Source: Pelargonium x hortorum (taxonomy: Eukaryota; Streptophyta; Magnoliopsida; Geraniales; Geraniaceae). Taken from it: DNA of 64,000 nucleotides. The stretch spans positions 62,001 through 126,000 of the forward strand of contig JAYMTJ010000018.1 of NCBI GenBank assembly GCA_036897525.1, written 5' to 3'. The translations under genes and the position numbers were made by a program. The notes under the pieces were generated by a model. That model did no database searches. It had not been told where the DNA came from and saw only the letters and a list, made by a program, of their open reading frames with translations. Of this stretch, positions 1-11,300 are shown piece after piece (within the stretch, counting starts at the first letter, position 1; the number at the start of each line of letters is the position of its first letter).

Positions 1-1202
1 CTATTTTGAGTCCTTATCCTTATAATGAGCCCCAATATTCAACTAAGATAAGAATGCGCCCTGAAAAAGTTAGAAACCCTTTGGTAAAGCACTGGCACAT
101 ATCGTCAATATAGGCATACAAAGTCTCGAACCGTTCTTATTCTGTTTCTAATTTTTATTCCTTAATTTAAGATACTGAGTTACGAAAATGCCAAGAATAA
201 AGATTTAGAATGATACCGCTTCTCATTTCTGCTTAATAACGGACTCTTCCTAAAATTCATTAATAGCGCATAAAACCCGTATTTGAAACATGTTTCACAA
301 AGCTTTAGAAGTCCGTCTCATGCTTTTCTTTTCCACAGGGAAAAGAGGGGGTCCTGCTTTTTTTTATAAAATTTCTAGATAGATACCCCTACTTTTAAGA
401 CAATTTTTTGTTTTTTGGTACCCTTTTTATACGGAAACTTGAGGAGAAAAATAAAAATACCGATACAACAAAAACTTGTTATTTTATAAAGAATAAGAAA
501 AACCTAGGAAGTAGATCTTAGCTTTTAAGGGTAGCTAATCCTTGCCGCTTAAGAGACTCTTTAATTTAATTCGAGTATGCTCGACATACGACATAAGAGA
601 AGTAGATCAGAAACGTAAGATTATATATAAAACTACACAATATAGCTCCTAAAAAAACCTATTATACTAAACTTAAACTAGGGGTTACTAATTCCTAGTC
701 AAACCCTACCCGGTCAATCCAACAAACAAAGAGTAGTTCAGTTTGATAGAAATAAAGAATGTAAAATCATACTTGTTAAGGGACAAAACTTCTGTGTTAA
801 TTAACAAATTAAAATAATAAGGATTCCTTGACAAGGTTCAATACCAAAATTGAAGATATGCAATTCTAGACTCCTGGCATTTCATTTAATACGGGTACTT
901 CTAGGGAATTTAATGAAGTTTAGATTTACTATGATTGAACAAACCTAAACATGAGGAACTGCTCATAGAAAAGTACTCGGGATAAGAGGGGGCAAGTTAA
1001 CAACTAGGGGAGCTCCTTCTATTCAAGTTGAAACCGATTCTATGTGCTTTATCTGTGCCTTGTCGATTTCTTTCTGCGTTTTGTGCTACTAATCGAGAGG
1101 TGGTCTTATATCTATCTGGATTATAGAAATTTTAACTCTTGAAAACACTTTTAAAAGCATCTAAAAATAATAAAAAAAAAAGGTTAACTATAAGAATAAA
1201 GA
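1..1202. other. Gene-free spacer
   Basis: No frame above chance length and no RNA gene is seen. It holds short purine and pyrimidine runs and the promoter-like core at 592-600. Nothing else stands out. Confidence 0.6.
592..600 (+). promoter_or_regulatory. Plant mitochondrial CRTA-type promoter-like core
   Basis: The nonamer CATAAGAGA followed by AG matches the CRTAAGAGA core described for dicot mitochondrial promoters, where transcription starts inside the motif. An A/T-rich run (TTAATTTAATT) lies about 20 bases upstream, roughly where the AT box is expected, but the bases between are mixed. No gene is recognised downstream, and two 8-of-9 variants occur elsewhere (15439-15447 and 29115-29123), so this may be a chance match. 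Confidence 0.22.
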
Positions 1203-1228
1203 AAGGGTTAACCCTTGAGGGGTCCCTC
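1203..1228. repeat. Two abutting G/C-capped palindromes
   Basis: AAGGGTTAACCCTT (1203-1216) is a perfect 14-bp palindrome. It is followed at once by GAGGG-GT-CCCTC (1217-1228), a 5-bp stem with a 2-base loop. Both put G and C runs in A/T-rich surroundings, like many other short palindromes here. They could fold as a double hairpin in RNA; a function is not shown. Confidence 0.6.
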
Positions 1229-1384
1229 TTCTTTACTGACCCACAAAAAGAAAATGAAGGAGCTGTTTTTCGAGTAATTAGTTTAGTAACCCCCTAAATC
1301 TAAAGTAAAGATACATCAATATTGTCTTGTTAATGCAACTATAACTTAAGTCCACGGGTTAAGTAAGTGTTAAGAGGGGATCCC

Positions 1385-1414
1385 AGATTATATATATATA
1401 TATATATATAATCT
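1385..1414. repeat. (TA)n microsatellite inside a 30-bp palindrome
   Basis: A TA run from 1389 to 1410 is flanked by AGAT and ATCT, so the whole stretch is one perfect palindrome. It lies beside GGGATCCC at 1377-1384. It is a simple-sequence tract that can extrude as a cruciform; no gene is nearby. Confidence 0.8.
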
Positions 1415-4400
1415 TTTCAACACAAATCCTAGTAAACCCATGATTACCTTTGTAAAGGAGATCCGCCGGCTGGCTAGCACGAGTCTTTTGCAATTGAGTT
1501 AGTATCCGGTGTTAAAAAAATGAGTTAGTTGTATTTGGAGTAGTAATATTTAGATATGAAACGTATACTTGGTCAGAGCGTATAAAGCATCGGGCTCTTT
1601 TCGAGGGTTCAAGTGCTGTTACCATTAGATCCAAGATCTCCGTTTTCTCCTTTCTTCCGTATAGGACACGGAAGGAGCTCATGTACAAGAAGTTTCAAAA
1701 GAGAAAGATCTTCAATTTCGTTCAACAATACCATATGAAAAAGTGATGCTCTTCTCTTATAGGACCATGGCATTACTTAAAATCTAAAGTAAAACACACT
1801 CATTAAAGTATATGTTTTTCACAGGTTTCAGTTATCCTTTTAAGTACCCTTGAGCTATGCTAAAAATTCTTACAGTCTTTGGTCTATTTTGTATCACCTA
1901 TCTTGTTTTATTACCGAGTAGTATATCCATTTATAGTTAGTCTTATATAGGTGTTCTATTGGTTTATAGGTTATGTAATGTATTAGTTGTTAAGGATAAT
2001 ACCTCCCCAATTGAGTTAAGGTTCAAAATGCAAGCAAAACCTAGGAGAATTTGATACCTTTTCAGTATTTGAATTTGAAATTCGAACAAGTAAAAGAAAC
2101 TGAGTGAGGTGTTCTTCTTCCTTTGTTGGGTTCTAAAGTTACTGACTTGGCGGAGAAGGACTCGCAACCATTAAGAAAGAGTTTTACCCATTTCGGTGTG
2201 TTTTATTTTAAAGACAATAAAGAATAAGGTAGTCCTTTTAGAACTTTTTTATTTTATCCCGGTCGACGTACCCAGGGTATAGAATTTATAATAAAAATAG
2301 AGCTTTCCTTGGGGAATCCTATTTGTAGTTTAACAAGTTTCTAAGAGACTGAGTTTCCAAAAAAGGAGATACGTTCATAAGCACTGCGAAGGCAATTATG
2401 GGTTCCTCTTAGAAAAGGGATAAGCAAAGGCTCGTGTACACCCGGTTTTTTATGGTAGAATAGGGAATAGGGTTGTTCTTTATCATTATGGGCTTTGAGT
2501 TTTAAGTTAAGATATATAAGGAGGTTCTGATCTCTGCCTGGTACTCTCCTAAGCTCCTACTAGGGTAGGGCCGCGGCTCCCTTTCATTCATTAATTTAAT
2601 TATCAAATCCAAGCACTAATTCAGAATATAGAGAACTAAACCATGGAGGAATTCTTGCCTAATCAGAGCAAATGAAACGGGTCCCTAAAGGCACTTAGAG
2701 ATAGGAAATGGAATGTAGAAAGTATCCTCGATTAGAAGCTTTTGGAATTAAGGGAATATTGCGCTAAAGGTTCTCCGTATTCTTGACAAACCCAGGGAAT
2801 AAGGAAGAAACGAGATAAGTATTGAATAAGTCTTAGGCGGGATATAATATTGAGGGTAATATAGCTTAGTTAGAAGTGTGCTGTTCTACTCTACACGAGT
2901 TCGAGGCTTTACATAGCACTATAAATTCAAAGTAGAACAAAATGACTTATACCCTTATAGCTAAGAAGGTAAAGGTTCCAGTCCACTTCTAGGCAGACAA
3001 GATTAGGTCCCTCCCGAATATTTACAGGGTTTTAAAGATATCTGTAAGTAGATGCACTTTAGCCCGTATTATCTTTCTTTTTCTTTATGTATTCTTTTAT
3101 AAATAAAAAAAGAACTTCCCTTGCTTTATACAGATAGACGATAGGAGCCTGTTCTCCAGGGGCCCTGTGATTAACTTAGCGCCCTTTTAATTTAATACTG
3201 AGAAGCCTTTTGTATCTTGAATTGTCTATTAATTAATTACTATTTTAATAGTATAAGTTTTTTTTATATAAACTTCCTACTAACCTGCTATCCCGGTTAG
3301 GAAACTCTTCATTGTCTTCTTGTAAGTGGTCATTCGCAAGGAGAAGTTCCAGTATTGCTAGAATGAAGGTTCTAGTGATAGTCATTAGGAATAGAGAATC
3401 ACTCAACCGTAGGAGTAGGAGGTTTTTTTCTTCTCCCTAACTATCTTAGCAAGTCAAACTTAATGAGTCCTCCGACTAAGAAGGAAAACATTAAGACAGA
3501 GTCCCTCTTATATAATGGGTCCTATCTTAAATACCCTACCTAACATAATGCCGGTAAAGAAGGAGACTCGGAATTCTTAATCTTAGAGTTCCTGTAGTGA
3601 AGGAGTCAATTTTTTAGTTTAGTTATGCTCTATGGGATAACTACTATGATATCTTTACGGTGTTACTCAAATCCATAATCTTACTGCGTAAACAAAGACT
3701 TATACAAGGGAAAACGCTTAAGCTAAATGATCCCTATAAATTGAAATGACCAGATCCTTTGAAGCAGAGGCTACCTATACTTTAACTTTTACTGGAAATT
3801 AAGGCTCTTTGACTTTAGAAAACTTGAACTTGACCTAAAAATACAAAACGACTCTAGTTCACTTCAGGCTTTTCCTATTCCCTAAAATCTTTATTTATTA
3901 CTATCTAGAAAAACCAGAATCCTAAATGAAATACTTTAAATAAAACTAAGGAAAGCAAATCCCCATTTAAGAAAGCTAACAAACAGCCTTACGAACTTTA
4001 ATAGTTAAGACTCCGTAAATGAAATCCTAACTCTAATAAAATGACTAAAAAGGGGGTTGGTATATACCTTTGCTAGCATAGATTATCCTAACAAAATGAA
4101 TAGAGCTTGATTGAATAGGTACGGGTATTTTACAAGTTCAAACCAAGAAGGTCCGGGTAAAAGACAATTATACAGATTAAGCTTTTTTTTGTATTAACTA
4201 ACTTTTAATTCCTGTATAGAAAACATTTTGGGGATTTACTGATATATACCCCCTCAACCATAAATATCTTGTATTTTATCTTGACTTGCTCTTGATAATA
4301 TGGATATTGCCCCAGCCCTCTTGATGCTGTATGGCAGCTTGCTTCCAAAAGTATAGTTGAAATAAGAGCTCCCCTTTTTGGTTAAAGAAAAAAAGAAGTG

Positions 4401-7299
4401 AACTTTATTGAAAATAGGAATCCTTTCTAAGCCGTCTTGTCCTTTAACAAATTTCCTTTGTTTAGAGTAATCCTGCAGTTCGCTTTTACTCTTAAATTTT
4501 AAAGCTCAAAAGGGGTTCCGGATCCCCGTACCCTATGTCCACTAAACCGAGTTTTAGAGTTTCAGAATGTCCTATATATGTTACAGTTACATTTTATCCC
4601 AGGACAAGTCTACACAATAAAGGAGATGTATGTAAACGAAGACAATTTAAGCCCAATTTTCTTCTTATCTTAATGGGTTTGCTTTAGGAAGAGAAGGATC
4701 TTAGTTGATGCTATTGCAAGGGTAAAGGGTTTTAGCAGCACAGGACATGCGGTCATTGGTATTGGCTTTCATTTGCGGAGGACTGGCTTTCATGGTGAGT
4801 GGTTTTTAGGGAACAGCACCGAAAGTGGACTGGTTAGGAAATCAATTAAGTTAGCATCTGTACTGCATAGTCTCTAGCGATGCCGTCATAAGACTGTCAG
4901 CCACTTACTAGAAGAGTGAATTTCAGAGGGCAGTATCCTCTAAGTTCCTAGATCAGTTAAACCGACTAAAATGAAACAGAGGCAAACTTTAGTTTGATTA
5001 GACCAAAAGCATAGGATTAATTACAATAAACAGGTTCCGAAAAGATAAAGGGCACTTGTTCCTGGGTATCAGTTTCAGTTATAGCTGAAGAGATTTATTA
5101 CAAGAGTATCCTTTGGCCGGCTTTAGCTATACATGAGCCATGAACTACAATTCCTAAATATACCGGTTTGAATTTTAGAATTAGAAAGACTTAGGACTCA
5201 TTAGCTACAAATAGAAGAAATAAGATTGAATTCCTTTAGTTACTAAGATGACAAGACAGTTATATATATAAAGAGTTGTTACTAAGTAACTGCTAGGATA
5301 TAACTACACTTAAGAGATTCTCCTAGAGTAGGGTCTTAATCTTTTTTTGTTTCTAGAGCAGCTGTTAATTACCCAAGTAACCAAGCAACTCCCTAGGCTT
5401 TCAAGTTCAAGCAAGAAGATAATTCACTTTCCAATATATTATAGTGAGTCCTTTTTAGTGACTTTTTTTTATATCTAGTTATACTTAATTTTATATCTTT
5501 TCGAGCTCAAAATTCTTTTCGTTTTTTAGTTTTATACAAAAAGAACGTCCTAGTTAACAAAAGAGAGATGCATATTTTACAAAAATGAGAGGATTTAGCC
5601 TTCAGTGATAGAAAAGTTTCTGATTCCCAGGTTTAGCTTATAGATTATGGAATCTATGTTCATGAAGTTTTGTCCTGGAATGCTGAGCCCTAACATAAAA
5701 GTATTATGGATGTGGAGTACCCGCTTTAGCAGTCCTTTATTAAGAACAAGCCATTTTTTCTTCAAGTCAAGAGCTGGCCGATGAGCTCTAACGTGTAAAG
5801 GTTATTAAAAAAGCTTGGTCAAACAATATAAAAGTGTTGAAGCCACATTATGAATAAGCTTCAGGGGTTTCAAGATACGAATGAAAGGTCTTTGTTTATA
5901 TTTACCTTAACAGTACTTAAATTTTATAAAAAAAAGTCGTATACTATACTCAAAAACCAAAAAGTCAGACCTGAGTTCTATGCCTATATTAACTTTTATC
6001 TTTTGATAAAGATATCACTCTACTTTAGTCTAGTTCTAGTAAAGAATAAAGGCGGAGAGTATACGATTATTTGGTTCTTAGTAGAATCCGACTGGCTGAA
6101 ATCCATACATACAACCTGAAATAGATTCTAAAAATGGATCCGCACACGGTGCGTTGTTTAGTTTAGGACTTCCTAGTAGTTTTTTTATTTACTATACTAA
6201 GGGGGTACCTGTTATTAATATGACAGATTTTAATCCGTAGGTATACACAGCAAACAAGTAAGTAGAATAAAAGAACAAAAAAAAAGGAAAACCTTATCGG
6301 ATAAATAATGGATACAGAGCTCCTTTGTAGTTTACTACTTTTTTATACTCTTACCAGCAAGAAAATAATCTTGTACCGAACTACAGCTCAAACCTATTAA
6401 CAAAGCTGCTATTAGATATAGATTGGTTTAGTTTACCCCGTGTTATATAATAGACATGTTTGAGTTTGTTAAAGATACCCGGCTTTTGGGGATTTTCCCG
6501 GTTAAAGCGGGATACCCAAATAAATAGGTTAAAATGGAGTGGGCATAAATTTCCTGGATAAAGAATGAGGGTTTTGTTACTTTTATGAGCTAGTTAGGAT
6601 GACAAGATAGGATTTCTGGTAGGGTCCTAAGAAACTGGTTATAGCTGCCATTGACAGAGATCAGATAAAAGGTTTCTACTAAATAGAAGAAGAAGAGGTT
6701 CCCTTTAGAGGTTTTAGGGTTTCAGAGGAGAAGAAAGGACTTGCTCTGGCTGGTACACCTTATTTCGCCAGGAGTATTATTATAATAAGTCAACTAAATG
6801 TCGGGTAGCTAAGAAGCTTAGGGGTCCGTATCTAGTACTAACGCACTTTTATCGAGTTTGGTCGGGTTAAGTTTAAGACCTAAACAACTTTTATAAAAAA
6901 ATCCGCCGCGGACTTACCCCTTATCCTTTGCTTAGTTCTTTCTTTTAAATTAACGAGATTCTAGTTGAGCTGTTTTACGAATTCTGAGTGAGCTATAAGC
7001 AAAGAATTTATGAAGTCAAGTTAAAGGTTTTTCCTAGCTATAAGGACAGCTATTTTTAAGATTAAGAAAAGTAAGTTAAGCTTTTGGTTGCTCCTAGTGT
7101 AAGGTGTTATATCTATAAGACTATAATATGTCCTAACCTCGTAACCAAGAATGTTGACTCGGTAAAAAAGGAAGTCTTCATTATCTCCCAAAGCTCTATC
7201 CTCATTTTATGGGAAGCCAGAGGAAGATATTTTAACTCTTATACTATCTATTCCTAACAAGATAAATAAATAGAGTTGCTTTCAATTCAATAAGTACAA
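1415..7299. other. Gene-free spacer with small unrecognised frames
   Basis: No recognisable gene. A plus-strand frame at 4674-4877 (67 codons, no early ATG) and one at 5850-6119 (89 codons) match nothing I know; frames of this length are expected by chance. The stretch around 4670-4960 is richer in G and less rich in stops than its surroundings. A strong small hairpin lies at 6141-6153. Confidence 0.55.
6141..6153. repeat. Short hairpin CGCAC-ACG-GTGCG
   Basis: A perfect 5-bp G/C-rich stem closes a 3-base loop, just downstream of a small unrecognised frame that ends at 6119. No T-run follows, so it does not look like an intrinsic terminator. Confidence 0.55.
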
Positions 7300-8251
7300 T
7301 AGCTACACTAAGGCTGGTAAAGGACCCATGACTTTAAGAGAAGAGTCTAGCTCATAAGTTAGGTCTAGGCCGTCTATGATACAGAGTAAGCTACAGAATT
7401 CTGAGGAAAGTCCAGCTCGTAAGATTTAAAAGGGTATTTTGAAGAGTAAGAACTAAGAAAGACTCCTGCCTTTTGTGTAGGTAATCAAAGAATTGAAACT
7501 ATTATAGTTTAACAAGACTTTCTAGGTACAATGAAGTATAGTCCTAAGTATCTCTCCTACTCGTCTAATAACTGTAACTCCGAAAGGTATAGCTCTCAAT
7601 AGGAAGAGAGGAGTATGCGGAATAAGTCATAAGAAGTTTTTTGGGTTAGAAACTTTCTATTCAGTACTTTGGTTTTGGTTAAGCGTAGGGAATTGCAGCT
7701 AAAGTTAAAGTTTTTTTCTGGGCTTTTAGTCTAAGTCTTGTACTATCATATAAACTATATAGCATTTCCCTTCTTCGCTGCGCTTTAGTCGCGTAGAGTA
7801 ATGCAATCTAAACTATCTAAGGTTTTTTCTCCTCCTGTGGTAGTCAGTAACTACAAGGACAAGAGGGACGTCCCTTAATAGAAAACTCAATTACTACTAT
7901 AAAGAACTCCTAGCTCTATAGTAAGTACAGGAAACAACTGTAAGAAGACTTATACACACAATATCTCTAATAAATACTAATCAGCTCTATTAGGAAAGTC
8001 TAGCTGCAAAGATTAAGAGGGGAGGTGTAGCTCTAGGAGTTCTAGGTATGAAGAAGAAGTAAGTGAATAAAGGTATGAAAGTCAGTAAGTTCTTTATTTA
8101 TTTATTATGTTTCCAGGTTTCTGGGTTTTGAGTCTTACAATTTTGGGAGTAAATAACAGAAGTAATCAAAGAAATTCTAAAGATCTTCTACACTCACAAT
8201 ACAATAATAAAGGAGCTCTAATTTCTACTCGTAGTAAAAGAGCCCACCCCT
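7300..8251. repeat. Worn repeat-like block
   Basis: Related phrases recur: AGTCTAGCTCATAAG (7343-7357), AAAGTCCAGCTCGTAAGATT (7407-7426) and AAAGTCTAGCTGCAAAGATT (7995-8014), with further CTAGCTCTA-like words around 7906 and 8030. This suggests an old tandem or dispersed repeat that has diverged past easy recognition. No coding frame is supported. A dot plot at low stringency would show whether a period exists. Confidence 0.35.
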
Positions 8252-8281
8252 TCTGTAGAGCTGTAGTCTGTAGAGCTGTAG
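8252..8281. repeat. Perfect tandem duplication of a 15-bp unit
   Basis: TCTGTAGAGCTGTAG occurs twice head to tail with no mismatch (8252-8266 and 8267-8281), so the duplication is young compared with the worn repeats just upstream. The unit itself contains CTGTAG twice. A frame crosses it (8107-8313) but shows no recognisable protein. Confidence 0.85.
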
Positions 8282-8313
8282 AGTTACCACAAACTAGTAC
8301 ACGCTTCTACTAA

Positions 8314-11300
8314 GAAAAGAAAAACTCTTTACGAAAGACACCCGGATATATGTCTCATTTGCCCAACCTAATAGAATTTCATAAGTCCTTACGGAAGCCC
8401 CGCTATAAAATAAGATACAGAAGTATTATTTTCACAGTTATTTTTAGATTCTACCTTTAAAAGTAACATATTCCCAGTAGGGTAGGGTTTGCCTATTTCT
8501 TGTATACTTTAATATCTTATGTCCAAAATTCAAAAGAATTTCAATAAAGCAATAAAGGAAGTTTTGTTTCTTATGCGTTTTCATCTGTACAGAAAGTTGG
8601 GTTGGGCTAGTTTTCCAATTCCTGGATTAGTGTCTTAAGGATTCCTCTTTATTAGTATATCCGTTCTAAAATTTATTTAGAATATATCTCTTTTTATTTT
8701 GGTCAATTCAAGGAGTAAATTGCCTTTAAGAATTTAGTATAGCGGTTAGACCTTAGTAAGCAGCGGATTCTAAACACGGGCATAATGAAAATTAAGAGGG
8801 GTTGTGACTAAGCTTAATAACGCTAGACTTACCACAAAGAATAGTGTACTAGGCTACCGGCTACAGTAAGGAATACCTTAGTTAACCTCTAATTTAGTAA
8901 AAACTTTATTAAGAAGCAATGGAAAGAGTCGTAATTTGGAAAAGCATCGCAGAGTTTTTTAATCACAGGCAATCTCGGCCACTACTAATGTCTTTTTTTG
9001 TATTATGTAAAACCTACTCCACATCAGAAAAAATATTGTCCAAACGCTTGCAAACTTGTATCTTGGGGCCTAAGATCTTTTTTTTCTAACTTCTAATTAG
9101 ATCTAATATTGAATCTTTCGTCACGTAATTTTATCAGACTTTCTTTTTACTATGTTCTAACCTCTAGAGTAACCCAAATGCGAAAATAAGTAACCAAGGT
9201 CTACCAAGGACACTCTCTAAGTTTCTTTTCTAGGAATTCCTTTAATAAGAACTATAAACTTTGTAAAGTAACTAAAACCATGTCCAAACTTCCGGATAAA
9301 CTCTTAGGAACTAGGGGACCCCTGTCTTTTTAGGGCCCTGCGGGCTGTGTAATTCTAACAACAATTCACTAGATAACTCCACTTCTAAGCATACTTTCCT
9401 AAGATATCATACTACACACCTCTTTATGAAATGAAAGGAGTGTCCCCGTATCTACTACTGGAACTTAAAACCTCTCGGGATCTCTCTTAATAGAAAGCGC
9501 TAACTTCTTAAGCCTGCTCAAGTTGAGAATACAAATGAAAAACTTTTCAAATCAATTAATTTAGGCATGTCCTTTGGGATATGCTCCTTTACCAAATAAG
9601 AAATTTAAGGTTTATGTATAAGCCAGGAATCCCCTTTATAAAATAAAAAGAGTAGTTGAAGCTGCAGACTTTCTGGATCAACGAACCCCTTCTTATTTCA
9701 TAGGATTCTCTTTTCCATGCTTTTTCTCTTTAATTAAACTCTTTTTTTATTTCTCTTTGTTTCCCACTTTCAAGAGTACTTCTGCTACTAGATTTTACTT
9801 TATCCTCGGTATTTCTTACCACTTATAGGAGGCCCTTTGCTTGAGTAGATATAAGATTCCTTTATTCTATGCCTCGAGGTTTTCTTTGTTTTGTTCTAAA
9901 AATTCTTATTGCTTGACCAATAAGTGCCCTACGTAGAAGAAGAAAATATCCGAATTTATCTGGGAGTCTATGACTTCTCGTTTACTTTAACTAACTCGGA
10001 ACAAGGTCTTGCTCTTAACAAAAAGGTTTAATTCCTACTTTATATTGACGGGTATCTGAAAAGCAGGGGTTTATTATTCGCTGTGCCACAATTATGTTTC
10101 GTGTTGTACAAGGTCCGCCCTAGGTCGAATTTCTAGCTTACGAGTTTTTTTTGCAGAAGGGTTAACCTTTTGTTTTGGAACCCTTATATTTACCATGCTT
10201 TAGAATTTCTCATTTATTCGGGATACTAAAACAAACATGACACGAAAGAAAATCCCCAGTCTACGACGAAAGCTGTACAGCCTTACCAAACTAGAAAACA
10301 GAAAAGGAATACCAGGAGCAACTAACTATTCTGGAAAGTACTATAGATATTCATACACTATAACAACCAGCACCAAGAAAACAGGCTCTCTAAAACCAAT
10401 TACTTGATAACTCTAGCCCTACCTTTAATTAAATTACTAAGAACTTTAGAATTCCAGTTTCTAAAACCTAGTACCGGGATCTTTCACACCTGGAAATACC
10501 TCAATAAGACCCTTCCACAGAATCTGTACTTTGCCTTAGACTTTATTTCTTGACTTGAGAGCTTTAGAGCGCTAGAAAATACCTATGCTTATTAGATTTC
10601 GGCTGACAAGACAAGGAATCTGTTCTTTAGAGTAAGGATTTTTAAGGTATTTCCTTGGTTGGGACTTAATAACCAAACTTAATAAGGAAACTTCTTTGTT
10701 TAATTTATAATAGCACCTAGATTAATAAATACATCTTGAGGTTGTTAGTTCTTAAGGTGAAAGAGATCTTAGGTAGGAGACACTTTATTGTTTAGGAGGG
10801 TCCTTATTCTTAGGATCTATCTTAGATGCATGTTCTGGATGGTAAGTAGTTTCTTTGACAGGTTCTACACGATCTCTTATACTCTCATCTGAGTCCTCAT
10901 CCTCAGATTCTGGAGGCAAAGTGTCCGGTTTGGGATCGATCTATAGGACCTTATTATTTCAGGTTCTACTTCCTTATATTGATTAGAAGTTTCCCGTTTG
11001 AGTGGATAGTTAAAGGGTTGACCAACTTAGAAGGTTATGAGAATTCTGGGATTGCTTTGGACTTGTTAGAGATAGAGTTACAGTTCACCTGACAAAGGGA
11101 CAAAGGACTGGATTAACAACGGTTGACATTGCGACAGCATTCCATGACTAAGATTTTCTATACTCAGTTACTCTCCTATTCAATTTGCTTGAACCAAAAA
11201 ATGACTCTAACCGAGTTTGATACAAATATAGCTTAGCTCTCTCTTCGGGATAACGAAACTCTGGATGTTGGTAATTAAGAAATAAGGGGGGGGTGTTTTC

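Noticed and set aside
1554-1627. trnD-like signal: TTGGTCAGAGC and GGTTCAAG at the same spacing as in trnD(GUC)
   Set aside because: The 26 bases between show only chance similarity and the acceptor end does not match. One exact D-arm word is not enough.
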